DNA of 64,000 nt, taken from Linnemannia elongata. Taxonomy: Eukaryota > Mortierellomycota > Mortierellomycetes > Mortierellales > Mortierellaceae. The stretch is taken from contig JAXBDG010000004.1 of the NCBI GenBank assembly GCA_036320915.1, forward strand, positions 1,240,001-1,304,000, in the 5' to 3' direction. This document shows, in pieces, positions 11,074 to 22,908 of this stretch. Below the pieces are notes generated by a model, which made no database searches, was not told the origin of the DNA, and saw only the letters and a list, made by a program, of their open reading frames with translations. The translations under genes and the position numbers were made by a program. Each line of letters opens with the position of its first letter. Within the stretch, counting starts at the first letter, position 1.

Positions 11074-12003
11074 TTAGTCTTTTGACCAATGCTGGACATA
11101 CTTTGTGATTGTCTCTGTGAACTGCGGAGTCTGGAGCATGTCATCATGGGTGCCCCAGTCTCCAAACTCAATCACGACTTTATCCTTACCAGCCTCACCG
11201 GCAACCGACTGGAGGTGAGAAAAGTAGTCATTAGCCTGTGCCGGGTCGACAAGTGTGTCCTGGTGTGAATGAATAACCGCATAGCGTGGGAGCACAAATC
11301 CACTCTCAACAGCATTGGGGACAGACTGCTTATCGGGAGACCCGTGAATCAGCGCCTCAGGGTCCTCTCCAAAGCCCTGAACCACAAAGTCGCGGTAGTC
11401 CGGCCAGACCTTTAACAGACGATCGACATTGTAGATACCCTCAACGCCGACGACACCACGAATGGCATTGTGAAGGGTGCCCCTTGGCAGTCCCAGGTCC
11501 GTCTCGACAGGTTCCAGATAAAGGTCTGGGCGCAGGGCCAACAGGCCGGTGATTTGTCCTCCGGCAGAGTGTCCGACCAAGATCAGACGATCGGGGTTGT
11601 AGTTTCCATGCTCGGCAGCGTGGGTGTACAGGTATCCTAGGGCGGTGGCGACATCCTGGACGTGTTTAGGGTGACGTGCCCTGGCAGGGACCGAGGTGGG
11701 GTCGTCCTTGATGTCAGCGATAGAGAGGGTGTAGTTAACGACGGCGACAATGTCCCCGGTGGAGTTAGCGAGGTTCTGGGCAAGGTCGACGAAGCTGGAC
11801 TTGTCGCCTGTTCTCCATGCGCCTCCATGGACAAAGACGATCAGGGACGGACGGACGGCATTGCCTTTTGGAGAAGCAGAGTGGTAGATGTTGAGGGTGT
11901 GCTTTTCCCAGGAGGAGAGCGGGGCATAGGCGATGTCGTTAGGGAGATTGGCGGGAAGGAGAGACTCTGAGTGGGTCCTTGTTGTTGGGCCTGGGATGAG
12001 CAT
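11074..12003 (-). CDS. Kynurenine formamidase-like alpha/beta hydrolase
   Basis: A single-exon frame of 309 residues. The oxyanion motif HGGAW at 59-63 and the nucleophile elbow GHSAGG (Ser146) place it in the HGGxW branch of alpha/beta hydrolases. A late Asp (in HQDTLVDPAQ) and a late His (in DWGTHDDML) complete the triad. The closest named family is arylformamidase/kynurenine formamidase (AFMID, Bna7), which releases formate from N-formylkynurenine in tryptophan breakdown and NAD synthesis. Related esterases share the same motifs, so the substrate is inferred. The open frame extends upstream to 12267, but those codons translate to Arg/Ser/His/Pro noise. I chose the ATG at 12003 (MLIPGPTTR) because similarity-like sequence begins soon after. 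Confidence 0.8.
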   Translation of the reverse strand: MLIPGPTTRTHSESLLPANLPNDIAYAPLSSWEKHTLNIYHSASPKGNAVRPSLIVFVHGGAWRTGDKSSFVDLAQNLANSTGDIVAVVNYTLSIADIKDDPTSVPARARHPKHVQDVATALGYLYTHAAEHGNYNPDRLILVGHSAGGQITGLLALRPDLYLEPVETDLGLPRGTLHNAIRGVVGVEGIYNVDRLLKVWPDYRDFVVQGFGEDPEALIHGSPDKQSVPNAVESGFVLPRYAVIHSHQDTLVDPAQANDYFSHLQSVAGEAGKDKVVIEFGDWGTHDDMLQTPQFTETITKYVQHWSKD

Positions 12004-12541
12004 TGGAATTAGAATCGAAAAAGGAAGGTCGTCGTTGTGGTGATGTCGTGAGGAAGGAGAAGGCGATAGAGGGACAGAAGGGGAAAGAAGAGGCCGTGTG
12101 AATAAATGATGGAGTGGACGAGATTGAAATTTGATGACGGACAGAGCACGCACACACACACAACGATATCGGTGTTCAGACTGGTATGCAGTGTCTGCAG
12201 GTGCAATCAATCGTACTATTTGCTTTTGCCGTTGGGATGCACAGACATACCTTCGACGGCATCTCAACGATTTGCTATTCAGTCATCCTACTTGCAAGGT
12301 CGCTTAGCCAGACCGGATACATATCTGCAAGCCATTCGCCCTTCTATCCTCTCCTCTTCTCTTCTCTTCTATCATTACCCCTTTTCCTTTTTACTCAATG
12401 CGCGCTCTTCTTCAAGAGAACCCTCTCCTTCTTGCTTAATGATCTACCTCCCTTACCTTCTTCCACACCACTCGCCACTACACACATCATACATAATACA
12501 CACTATACTACACAGCACAAAAATCAAACAACCGCAACAAA
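12004..12541. other. Divergent promoter region
   Basis: About 540 bases between two genes that point away from each other (the hydrolase and the membrane protein). The right half is C/T-rich with CA repeats, resembling a 5' leader of the plus-strand gene. No separate gene is supported. Confidence 0.5.
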
Positions 12542-14119
12542 ATGGAGTCAATTCTCACTAACATCCAACACCTCCAGGAGCGCCACGACGCCGCCTGGAA
12601 GGTAGCACGCGTTTCCTCCTACAACCACAAAAACGGAGACCGACATCATCGCAGCAACAAAAAGACCCATCACGGCAAAGGCAAAGGCAAAGGCAAACAG
12701 CATCACAAGAAACCCGTCCGGCACCGTGTGCATCACCGAACCCACGAGGGCTCACCTCACAAGGGCACAGCGCACCATCCTAAGAAGACCGTTGGCGACA
12801 AGACCAAGGGCAAGAACAAAGGGGACCACCACAAGGGCAAGAATAAGGATGGCCATGGCAGCCATAATGGCAAAACCGGAGGACATGGTGGAAAGAGTGA
12901 TGGTCATATCGGTCATTCTGCTGATGGGTCCAAGCATGGACAGTACCATGGCAAGGAGGGGGACAATGACAGAAATCACTCTGTTCACGGTGACAAGGAT
13001 CCTGTCGACGAAAAGAAACCCAGTAATGGAAAACAACCCGCGGACAGCAAGGAAGGTGACGAGAAGAAAGGAGCAGAGGGCAAGGATGGACGAAAGAACG
13101 GAGGAGATGGCAACGAGGAGGCTAAGAACGGATCTGACGAGAAGAAGAAGGGTGGAGCCAACAAGGGCGGCGACAAGGGTGCTGCTGGAAACGGTGATAG
13201 TGAGAAAGGTGCCGCTGGCGAGTACCAGGACACGACCCACAAGGGCAAGAAGTCCCAGGATACAAAAGGAGCCCTCCCTGGCACCAAAACTGGCCCTGCA
13301 GATAAGGCAACTACTCCACTTAACAGTAACGTCGCCACTCCGTCTCAGGGTAACCAAGCGGTCCCCGGATCGCCCTTCTTCACCAACGCTGGACCCAATA
13401 TCCCTGGAGCCCCCAATCATCCCTTGGAATCTGGAAGCAGCAAGAGTGTCACCACGCCTCCCAATGGACACACCGATAATAACGATAACAAGACTTCAAA
13501 CACCAAAATCCTCACCTACACCTTGATCCCTTTGACTATTATCGCCGGAGCAGTCTATGGCGTTGTCGCCTACCGCCGCAAGAACACTCGCCGACGCGCC
13601 CTTCGCCGCCGCCTCCAAGAAGATGCCGAAGCTGCCGCCCTGGCCGCCCGTACTGCCGGTGGCGATGATGACAACTCCTCGCTGATGAGCGCCGTCAGCT
13701 ACCGCCCCCCCGCCCCCTTTACCAGCGAGGTTGATGTCACCACCGAGTCCCTGGAGACCAATCCTGATATTGTTGTCGGCAATGGTAGTCAGCACCTGAT
13801 CTCAGCACCCAAACGCGACGAAGGCCATCTTGGTGACTACCAGGACTACTCCCATGTCTGTCAGTCTCAGATGTTGGGTAAGAAGTGCACCAACCACAGC
13901 ATCAGCTGCTTTGTTGCCCTGAATCATAGCAACGGAGGACTTAACGCCATGGCTGTGCCCCGTACCCCTTCTGCCGCGGCCTCCAAGGTCTTGATCCCCA
14001 TGTTCGAGCCAGCATCTTCCTCCTCCAACACCGCCGCCGTTGAGTCTGAGAAACAAGAAGCTGATTCTTCTTCGCCCACTGGCTCGCCTTCACCCGCCGC
14101 CCCCGCCCCCACATTGTGA
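12542..14119 (+). CDS. Single-pass membrane protein with Lys/His/Gly-rich ectodomain
   Basis: One uninterrupted frame of 525 residues. Residues about 20-230 are extremely rich in Lys, Gly, His and Asp, with short units such as GKGKGKGK and NKGDHHKGKNKDGHG. A Thr/Pro/Asn-rich part follows. One hydrophobic helix stands at about 323-345 (LTYTLIPLTIIAGAVYGVV) and is followed at once by YRRKNTRRRALRRRLQ, so the C-terminal third should be cytosolic and the His/Lys-rich part outside. No signal peptide is seen. A Cys-containing patch (C-QSQMLGKKC-TNHSISC) lies near residue 440. I do not recognise a family. A possible 52-nt GTAAGA...ATAG intron in that patch was rejected because removing it breaks the frame. 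Confidence 0.7.
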   Translation: MESILTNIQHLQERHDAAWKVARVSSYNHKNGDRHHRSNKKTHHGKGKGKGKQHHKKPVRHRVHHRTHEGSPHKGTAHHPKKTVGDKTKGKNKGDHHKGKNKDGHGSHNGKTGGHGGKSDGHIGHSADGSKHGQYHGKEGDNDRNHSVHGDKDPVDEKKPSNGKQPADSKEGDEKKGAEGKDGRKNGGDGNEEAKNGSDEKKKGGANKGGDKGAAGNGDSEKGAAGEYQDTTHKGKKSQDTKGALPGTKTGPADKATTPLNSNVATPSQGNQAVPGSPFFTNAGPNIPGAPNHPLESGSSKSVTTPPNGHTDNNDNKTSNTKILTYTLIPLTIIAGAVYGVVAYRRKNTRRRALRRRLQEDAEAAALAARTAGGDDDNSSLMSAVSYRPPAPFTSEVDVTTESLETNPDIVVGNGSQHLISAPKRDEGHLGDYQDYSHVCQSQMLGKKCTNHSISCFVALNHSNGGLNAMAVPRTPSAAASKVLIPMFEPASSSSNTAAVESEKQEADSSSPTGSPSPAAPAPTL

Positions 14120-14341
14120 AAGAAAATACACACATACACAGACACACAAGCATTCACGTCGCATACTGACTTTTCGTTTATTAGTGATGGCATTTGGAAG
14201 TAATAATAGTAATAATACAAGAACCAATGTGGTTCGTTAATCTTTTTTTTTTTTCTTTTTTCGTTTTTTGTGAACAAGCATGTAATAAGTAAAAATGAAA
14301 TAAAACAAGACAAAATAAAAAAACCAATGAGCAACAAACAA
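14120..14341. other. Convergent 3' region
   Basis: 222 A/T-rich bases between the membrane-protein stop and the RasGEF stop. It includes AATAAA-like signals on both strands (for example aaataaaa near 14298). Confidence 0.5.
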
Positions 14342-17300
14342 TCAAGAGCGTTCAGTCCGAATACTCTTCCTAAAGAATGACAACTTGTTCAACTTGACAG
14401 GTCCAGATCCGCTATTCATCTCAGAACTTGACACTCCGCTTTGGAAAAGACCACCCTTCTGGCCACCACTCGCCCGTTGCTGCTGCGAATGCGATTGACC
14501 TCCTGTAGTTTGTGAACCACCATTCCGGCCAGGGATATGACCAGGTGCAGGTCGACGAGGCTCAATCGCCAAACTCTTGGTGTAGTTTCGTTCGGGGTCC
14601 TGGTTCTCCATGCACTTATTGATGTAATCGCGGAGTCGGGGAACTTCCAACAACTCGTAGGAACCCTGGAAGCTACGGAACTCTTGGACTGCCTTGGCGA
14701 GCTGGTGGAACCGGCCGTAACGGAGCAGTTTACGAGTCGAGACTGGGACGGGTGTTGTTGGTGGGGCTTGCGAGGAGGAGGAGACATCAGAAGAGGCTGA
14801 AGAACTGTTTTGTGGAGGAGTGAGCTCCTTGTAGGGCGAGTTTCCATCCTCGATGTATGTAATCGCCTTGAAGTACAGACCTATAATGAAGGACAGCGGA
14901 AAGCGTGGTTGTTAGAATGCAAACTGTTGACGCGGTGAAATAAGGTTTTTCAGGCACAGACATAACTGAAAGAAAGCAATCAGCGAAACACATTGTTTTG
15001 ATCCTGCAGTAGACTCCTTACCAAGGAAAGGGATGCAAGGCGTCTGGACAGTTTTCAACTTGTTTCGGTAGGCGCTGTAGTTGGCTTCGCTGGAGATGGC
15101 CTTCTTGAGTTGCAGGAATCGCTCCAAATAAGCCTTGTTAATGCCCTGTGAGAAACAATTGCAAAAAACAACGTTAGGCAGCTGAGCAATAACAAGAAAC
15201 ACGATAGGCACACAGCAGCAAACCAACAAGAACAACAAAAAACGATAAGAGACATACCTCCCAGGTGTTGTAGAGACGGCTGACCGGCGTGGACTCAATT
15301 CCGTTGGTGATGGCCATCAGGGTATCAAAGTTGTTCATCTTCAGGCACTCCTCGCCTACCTCAATCCAGTGCTTCACAATCGTCACTCGCCGCTTGACAT
15401 CTTGTTCATCGACAACAGTTTCAATCAACCACTCTGTAATCTAGGGTGGAAAATGGCGGAGTAACAAAGCGCGTTAGTTTCAGTCTATCAATCAAGGCAA
15501 CAAAGAATGAGAAAAGGCACCGAAAAGTATGTCTTACCTTGTTGGAGACTTGAATCATCCGAGAGCAAGTAGGCTTGTCCTTGTTGAGCAACTCGAGGTA
15601 GGGAATGTCTGCATACAACTTGCTGACCAAAATGGTGATTTGACGTGCAAGCTCTACAGCTTTGATATCCGTTACCGGGACCTTGGCCATGGTCGATTCA
15701 CTCGATAACGCATTCAAGAGTGCCTTGGTGACAGCTGGTGCAGGCGGGCCACGGCTGTTGGTGCTATCTCGACCGCCAAGGCCTCCAAGACCCTTTCGGA
15801 CTGCACTCTTGTCCTTCACAGTCGCGAATTGCTTGTTACTGTTACTGCTGGCGTTTTCAGCTTGTTGTTGCTGATCTTTGGCGAATTGGTTCAGACGGTC
15901 GTGAGATCGAGCCTTATTGATGGTTTGAGATCGACCACCAAGGCACAACGAGCGCCGTTTGTTCCCCTATTTGGTTCACGAACCCAACAAAGGTTAGAGC
16001 GTTAGCAATCGTTTTTTATGTCATTTACGTAAAGAAAAATGTCCCATGAAAAGCGAAGCTCTTACCCATTGGGTCAACATGTCCAAGAGACGGCCAGCAG
16101 GTCCAGGCAATGTCTTCTTCATCTCGTGGGTCACAAATTCTGTGATAGGTCGGAATGCCTCGCGATCCTTCTCTGTCACCCAATATCCCTCCAGCCACGT
16201 CTTGAACGCGATGTGCACCCTAGTGAACCAAAAAGTGGGACGGAGCTGAGAGTTTTAGTGTCTTGTAACATTTCATTTCTGTCACCCTGTCGCCTAAACA
16301 CGCTTTTTTCTGAGTTCACTCCAGATAACATACCTCTTTTGAACACGGTCTTGCTTCTGTTGTGCCCAAATCGTAAGTTCGTTCTCGTTCAGACCCGAAG
16401 GTGGGGGCTGCATGAACCGCTTGATCAAGAGTTCAGTCAGCTCGAGAGGGGTTGTAAAAAGACGGAACGTCGTGAAGAATGTCATGACCAGCGCCGAGTC
16501 TAAAATAAAAAGAACGAAAATGATAAATGAAAAGTTAAAACGCGTTCAGGGAGGACAGAACCCTCTTTCGTTTCAGCAGTAAAGTCCCGCAGCCCCTTGG
16601 ATTTTTTCGCGTTTGTTATTTTGATTTGTTTACCTGGAGCGTTCTTGTGAGTAGTGAGCATTTCAACAAAGGCTTCCAGGGTAGCGGCGACGAGTGTTCC
16701 ATTGTCATTGTAGTGTACTTCTTCGGGTTCATAGTCATCTTCAAGGAACCAAGGGGTAACTGTCGCAGGAGTGGTTCCGTGTTTGAACTCGCCGCTAAGT
16801 CTGGCTTTTGTCGGTCCTGTCCGGTTCTGACGTGCTCGAAGAGTTGTAGGGCTCGGACCTCCTCGAGACTGCTGTTGGGCGCTCATCGTGCTTTCAGTCG
16901 AGACGCGTCCTCTGGCACTATTGGAATCTTGGATGTTGTTTCGACTACGCAGACTGGGTGAGACAGGACGTCCTCCACCTCTGGAGTGGACACTACTCTC
17001 AGTGGCGACACTCAGATTCGAGATCACACTCTCACGGCGTTGAGTCTTTGCTGTTCTCCTCGCGCTCTGTCCCTCCACGAATGTCTGAATGTGAGGTGTC
17101 GTAGGGGTCAAAAGTCCAGAGAGCAAGCTATCGTCGCCTCTCGAGGCTTGAGCCTCTGCTCGCAAGGACGAGCCGTTCACAGATGCCTTGGAGCCTCTGC
17201 GACCTGCTGCTTGACTCAGCTGCTGCTGCTGTTGGTGGTATTGTTGCTGGTGTTGGTGCTGCTGTTGACGACGATCCAGATAATCCAGCCTTGGTTCATG

Positions 17301-20300
17301 CTCTCGCTGCTCTCGCTGCTCTCGCATAACCTGGCTCTCGCTCGATTTCCTTGGAAGTGACATCTCGCTGCGAATGGACTGCACAGATCCCCTCCTTGAA
17401 CTGGACGGCATTCCAGGGACGAGGTTGGTGTTGGTGTGGCCGCCAGATCGGCTGAACGTGCGAGACTCCGAGGTCATGCTAGGGCTATGAGGGTGGGGCG
17501 ATGGGTCCCTCCGTGGCATCCTCTTGGAGGATTCCAGTCTGGGCGACACTGGGGTGGGGTTTCGGACACGCGCAATTCCCGAGGGTCGAGTGATTGCTCC
17601 TGAGCCTGCTCCATGGTTGGGGATCGCGGACGATGCTGACGACGACTTCTTGGTACGAGCACTTGCTGGCATACTGAGTCCCAATCCTGTCATCTCTGAC
17701 TTCTCTAGCGAGAGATCTTCCGACTCCAAGTCTACAAACGACTGCTCGTTTCTGGTGCCAGGAGCTCCTGGTTGGGTCCTGGCTATCCGCGATGTCGCCG
17801 TAGGATGCACCAGCGCAGACCTGCCGGGCTTGACAGTCCTTGTGGCAGGGCTGATTGGTCGCGATTCGAATGAGTTCTGGGGTCTCAAGACGGGCCGTGA
17901 AAGTGACCGGGGGTTGTGTGCGACGGCAGGGTCGCTTTGCACAGGCAGACTGCCTCGCTGCTTGATGTTGACGGCCGCGGGGGCATCCTCCTGTTCGAGC
18001 TGGTGAAACGCCTCCGTTACGGGCAGGTACAGAGCTGTGATGGTTCTCTCTGCATCCTTGATAACGCCGCCCAAGTTATCCTGAGCGTCGCCGTTGTTGC
18101 GAGGATCTGTGATTTGAAATAAAAGATATGAGCATTAGACCCCACCACACTACAAAAAATATATTGACGACACAATTACACATATCTCCGTTTCACATAC
18201 CTGCAACTTCGAATCGATGATCTTCTTCCTCGACGATAGAAACGCTCGGCTTGGCTCCCTTCTGACCGTTCATTATGCTGTGGTGAGGAGTGTTCTTCCC
18301 GCTCATGATGACAACCGCAGAGTCATGGCTCGACCGATAAAAGTCAACATGGTTCCGCTCCAAATCATGCGCTTCACCGTACGCTGCCTCTGGGTTGAGG
18401 TGATACCCATCCATCTCTGCACAGTGATGCTCTCCTTCGACCTGTCGCTTGTACTGATCGCTAAGTGAGGTGAGCGAGGCGAATTTCCGGTTGAGATGGA
18501 GCCCCTGGCTGGTGGTCGAAGTGGTTGGTTGTTTGGGCCGTGCTGGTGCCGTGTTCCTTGAAGTGGTGCCCTTTGATACTGCTGCTGCTGCTGCTCTCGC
18601 AGCCAAGTGTTCTCGAATATGACGCTCCTCTGCTTCCATTTGTGACTCTTCAGATGGCGTCGGTGAAGATCCTGGTAATGGGAAGGTATCTTGCTGGTCC
18701 TGATTGAAAGAGATACGCTTTGTTGAAGACTGCGATGACTCCTGGTTCGAGTTCTGACCCTTAGAAGGGATCTCCAAGTCGATGAGGCACCTGAGGAGGA
18801 CCGAGGCGAGGTTCATCAGTCTGTTGAGGATAATTTCGGATGATGGTCCTTGGACAGTCAATACGTTCTCCATGATATGAATGAACTCGAACAGCTCAAT
18901 GAGGGTCGAAGACAGCTGGGTCTTGTGGATGATGTACTGCTCGTCCTCCTTGAAATATGTCCGAACCTTTGTGTCGTCCGCGCTGATATAAAACGCCTCC
19001 ACCGCCTGTGCCGACTGCAAGGTTGTCCTGATGATTCCGCTGAGCCCTTTGCTGCCAAAGCTGCCGTTCAAGCATTCCATGTACTCGCTCAAAAGAAACT
19101 CGACTGCCTTCTTGGCTGCATTGTGCTTTTGAATGTGCTCAGTCTTCCACTGTCGGACGGCGTTGAATGACTTGAATCCCTTGGCAGAGTTAGCTCGGGA
19201 TACACGTCGGCGTGGTCGTCCGTGAGAGTTAGAGTTGGGTGGAGAAGTGTCGACTTCTCCCTTGGCGTTTAAGACCATCTCCAGCTCTCCTTCATGAATC
19301 GAAGCTGCCTCTGCTCGTATCCGGAGTCCAATCTCGCGGGCACATGTTGCGAAATCGGTGATGCCCTCCAGAACCTGTCCTGAAAAGATTCCAAGCTTCT
19401 CCGTGGCGAATTGGCGCTGTCGGGTCGTCGTCAATGTCTGCGATCCGTTGGCGACACGGCACTTGGAGTAGAGTTTCCCTAGCGCCCTGAGAATGACTCG
19501 TCTTGAGCGTGCGAGCTCTGGGTATGTTGCCAAGACGGGACTTTCGCGGGCGATGGTGTTTGTGAAGATCAGCAGGGCCTTGACGCAGGAAAAGACCTTT
19601 GCGACAATGGGTTGATATCGGTCGAGTTCGGCTTTTGAGGTCGCATCTCGCAGTTCCATGACATAAAGGGTCACTTCAGAGACGAAATCCGAGTAGGCGT
19701 AGGTGATGTCAGCAGTGTTAACGCTGGTGGTGGATGAAATGGCATGCTGATAAAACATCTCGCTCTCCATATCTGTCGATGACCCCTCAGAGCCATAGGC
19801 TAGTTGAGGCATGGAAAGCTGAGTGGGAGGAAAGGCAAGCTGGCCAGCTCTGGTCCGGCTACCAGAGGGCGAATGGCTGGTGGTGCCTTTGGCGGCTCCA
19901 CTGTTGTCGACTGCTCCCCAGTCCAGTTGTATGCTGTCCACAAGGGCTTCCATTACCGGTTCGCCCAAGAACTGTATCTCCACGCCATCCAGTCCGGTCC
20001 TAATCTGGTCATAGTCCTCCGAGGTGATCTACATGGATACATTGGCAACAAGAGAATAACAAAGGCATTAGAGTTCTTGGACTTTTCAAACGATCCTTCT
20101 TTGTTCAACTTCTTTCTTCTGTATACAACCAGATGAGCGCTTACCGAGGTTGGGCGTGAAAGATACTGATTTTTAGAGAAGGAGTGATCAAATGGACAAA
20201 AAAAAGAAGAAAGCCATAAGTATGTCAGCCTTGTCATCTCATTACTGACAAACGAAAAGGTGTTTGTATAACTGTCTTCCTTACCTCTGACTCGTAAACG

Positions 20301-21229
20301 TCTGTGACTCTTTCAACGCGGTTACTGGGAAACCACCCACGATTGTTCTCGCTTTCGCCAAACCACCATCCTGAGACATCACAATGCCGCACTTTGATAT
20401 ATTGAAACTGAGTAAATGAAAGATGTCCGTCGCTGTCGGTGTGGTATTCGTGTGATGCTCGGACAAGAAAGTCCCCATCGGCCGCAAGGTCGGAGGACAT
20501 GTCTGTGTAATCTTTGATGTTATTGCTGTCGGTTTTTTTGATGTGGTTGTTGTTATTGTTATAGCCGTTGCCGCCCAATTGGGCGGCAGTTCCGTTTATG
20601 GTGGATAGAGACGTCTTTGTTGATTGCTGAGACCCTGTTGCGACTGTGTAGGTGGTCTCTTCAGCCGTAGTACAAGTCGCGTCGTCGTTGCTGTTGGCGG
20701 TTTTACTTGTGGTTGTGGCCGTCCGTGCAAGAAATTCAGACAAGTCGTGGTAGAGTACCTGCTGCTGTTGAAGGAGCTCAGAGTGGCGTCGGGTGGTATT
20801 CCAAGAGACGCCGTCGAACTCTGTGGTGCTTAAACTGAGAGCGTACGAAGAGACAGGGGCGGCGGTGGAGGTAGAGTGAGGGATGTGCTGGACCTGAGTT
20901 GTTGTTGTGGAGAGAGGTTGCAAGGAGGATTGATTTGAACGAGGATTTGGAGAGGAGGAGATGGAGGAAGAAGAGATGGGGATATAGTTTGAATGTTTGT
21001 AGCGACCTTGACTATGCTTTTGTAAGTTGAGTGGAGAAGAATAGGTGTGTCGGTTGAGGCGGTGATAGGATGGAATGAGAGGGTTAACGTTGACACGGTC
21101 GTGTTGGTTAAAGTCGTGGTGGGGTTGATGAATGCTGGAGTTGACGTTGGTGGGTAGAATGCCTAGTGTGCCATAGGAAGAAGTTGTATCGGGACTGAAC
21201 ATTGGCAGGGGGGAAGTTGGAGGCTGCAA
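14342..21229 (-). CDS. CDC25-type Ras guanine nucleotide exchange factor with SH3 domain
   Basis: Ten exons (minus): 20285..21229, 20145..20165, 18201..20028, 16634..18106, 16334..16499, 16066..16219, 15538..15966, 15258..15440, 15022..15145, 14342..14880; total 1953 residues, frame kept throughout. An SH3 domain lies at about 253-310 (GWWFGES...GWFPSNRVE). A Ser/Pro-rich middle follows. The RasGEF N-terminal (REM) domain is at about 1422-1530 (FFTTFRLFTTPLELTELLIKRF). The catalytic CDC25 domain starts near 1620 (ELARQITILVSKLY) and contains WIEVGEECLKMNNFDTLMAI and PFLGLYFKAITYIEDGN, with a Ser/Pro insert before the last helices. The order matches yeast Cdc25/Ste6. The protein should load GTP on Ras at the plasma membrane. 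Exon 2 is only 21 nt and encodes YLSRPTS. Confidence 0.93.
20145..20165 (-). other. 21-nt micro-exon of the RasGEF gene
   Basis: Seven codons (YLSRPTS) flanked by a good acceptor (AAAATCAG) and donor (GTAAGC). Both neighbouring exons meet it on codon boundaries, so including or skipping it preserves the frame. Confidence 0.7.
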
Positions 21230-21689
21230 ATGGTGCTGCTGTCGAGGGTGTTCAGGTGGGAAGAGAGTGGTATGGTACAGGTGCTGGAAGGAAGGTAGGG
21301 CTGTTCTGGGGTGGGTTCATGAAGCCGTTCTTGCGCCTCTCAATGGCAGCAAATCCTCATAGGTATGGAGAAAGAGGATGGCAAAAACAGCTCACGAGGA
21401 GCGAGAAGAGAAAAGTGAAAGGTGGGATAAAGAGAAACGAAAGAGGAGTTTTGTTGAGGAGGGGGTTTGAAATGAAAAAATGCGACTGACGACGAGGAAG
21501 GAGAAGCGAAGAGAGTGGGAGAGTTGGTCTGGAAAAGGAGTAAAAAGAGGGGGGAGGAGATTGGGCAATATGCCACTGCTACTCGCGCGGATGGGATGCG
21601 GAGAAGGGTTGCTTGATGTCCAAAAAAAAAATGGAGAGTTTGGATCAAAGGAAATGAAAAAGGAAGGGAGGGGAAACAGAAAAGGGAAA

Positions 21690-21800
21690 AAGAGAGAGAG
21701 GGAGAGAGAGAGAGAGAAGGGAGAGAGAGAGAGAGAAGGAAGAGAGAGAGAGAGAGAAGGGAAAGAAAGAGACAGAAAAAGAGAAAGAACAGGAAAGAGA
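21690..21800. repeat. Imperfect GA-rich repeat
   Basis: Runs of GAGAGA interrupted by AAGG and GGAAG units, about 110 bases, in the RasGEF upstream region (C/T-rich on the coding strand). Confidence 0.8.
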
Positions 21801-22069
21801 GAAGAGAAGGGTAAGTCGTTGGGATATGGGGCGTTGTTGTTTTCAGTGTTGCTTGTTCAGTGGAAACTAAAGAGTGTATGGGTGTGCATAACAAGGCGAT
21901 CGCCAGCAATGCCAATAAAATAAAATACAATAAACAAAAATGCTGCGACAATAGAGTGCCCAATGCGGCCACTGTTTGTCGCTATGAGTAGTCTAACAGT
22001 GAGGGCAATAATAAGGAGCAATAGATGGAGCTGCTTTGCCTTTTGTTTTTTGAGTTTTGGGATGGACTC

Positions 22070-22104
<35 letters not shown>

Positions 22105-22864
22105 TTTGAAAAGGCAAACTTACAATGAGTAACCTAATCCTGCAAACTGCACAACAAAATTGGGATGTTAAGCAAGGGCAAATGTTTCTTCTTGTTTGCA
22201 ACGTTTGTTGTAAGTGTCGTTCGTGGAATTACAAAGAAGGGGGAGGATGAAGGAGGGAAGGGACGAAGAGAGTACAAGGATAAGGCAGAGTAAATGAGTG
22301 AACGAGTGCGAGGAGAGACAGATGTATGTATTAAAGTGGCAAGAGAGGCCAGGAGGGGAGGAAAGAGGAAAGAGGAAAGATGAAAGAAAATAAAATAAAA
22401 TAAGATAAAACAAAAATAAAGGGAGTGGGAGATGGGATGGAGAAAAAGAAAGAACAGAGTAAGAAAGAAGGGAGGGACATGAAGTGAAGGGGTTATAGTA
22501 ATAATATTTTCGTTTAATCGAGGAAGGAGCAGGGGGGGGGGGATGAGGATGAGGATGAGGAGAGACAGGATGAGCAAGGAGGTGCGCTTGTAACCAACAA
22601 AATACAATGTTTTTTAACGCGGGAGAAAGAAAGAAACCAAGTGGAGGGAATGAGTACGACAATAATGTACCTTGGATTGAATGGCCCAGCTACTGTATAG
22701 AAATATGTGTGAACTAGAGAAGAGAAACAAAGCAGAAGAAAAGAAAAGAAGAAAAGAAACAAGAGTGTGAAAAAGTAGGAAATGAGGGTTGAAAAGAAAA
22801 TGAGAGTGAGGGAGAGAGCACAGGATGGGGGTATGCTGAACACAGGTGGGCGTGGCAATCAATT

Positions 22865-22865
<1 letters not shown>

Positions 22866-22906
<41 letters not shown>
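22866..22906. repeat. Poly-A tract (41)
   Basis: Uninterrupted A run, one of the two longest homopolymers in the window. Exact length may be an assembly estimate. Confidence 0.9.

Positions 22907-22908
<2 letters not shown>

Noticed and set aside
12004..12267. Longer N-terminus for the formamidase-like enzyme
   Set aside because: The 88 extra codons are Arg/Ser/His/Pro-rich and derive from the divergent promoter; the enzyme fold begins after 12003.
12726..13526. Overlapping Arg/Thr-rich and Leu/Val-rich frames inside the membrane-protein gene
   Set aside because: They are frame shadows of its Lys/Gly/His repeats. The chosen frame has a coherent transmembrane helix with a basic flank.
13876..13927. 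A GTAAGA...ATAG intron in the membrane-protein gene
   Set aside because: Removing 52 nt shifts the frame into a short Pro-rich end with early stop, while the unspliced frame continues with normal codon use.
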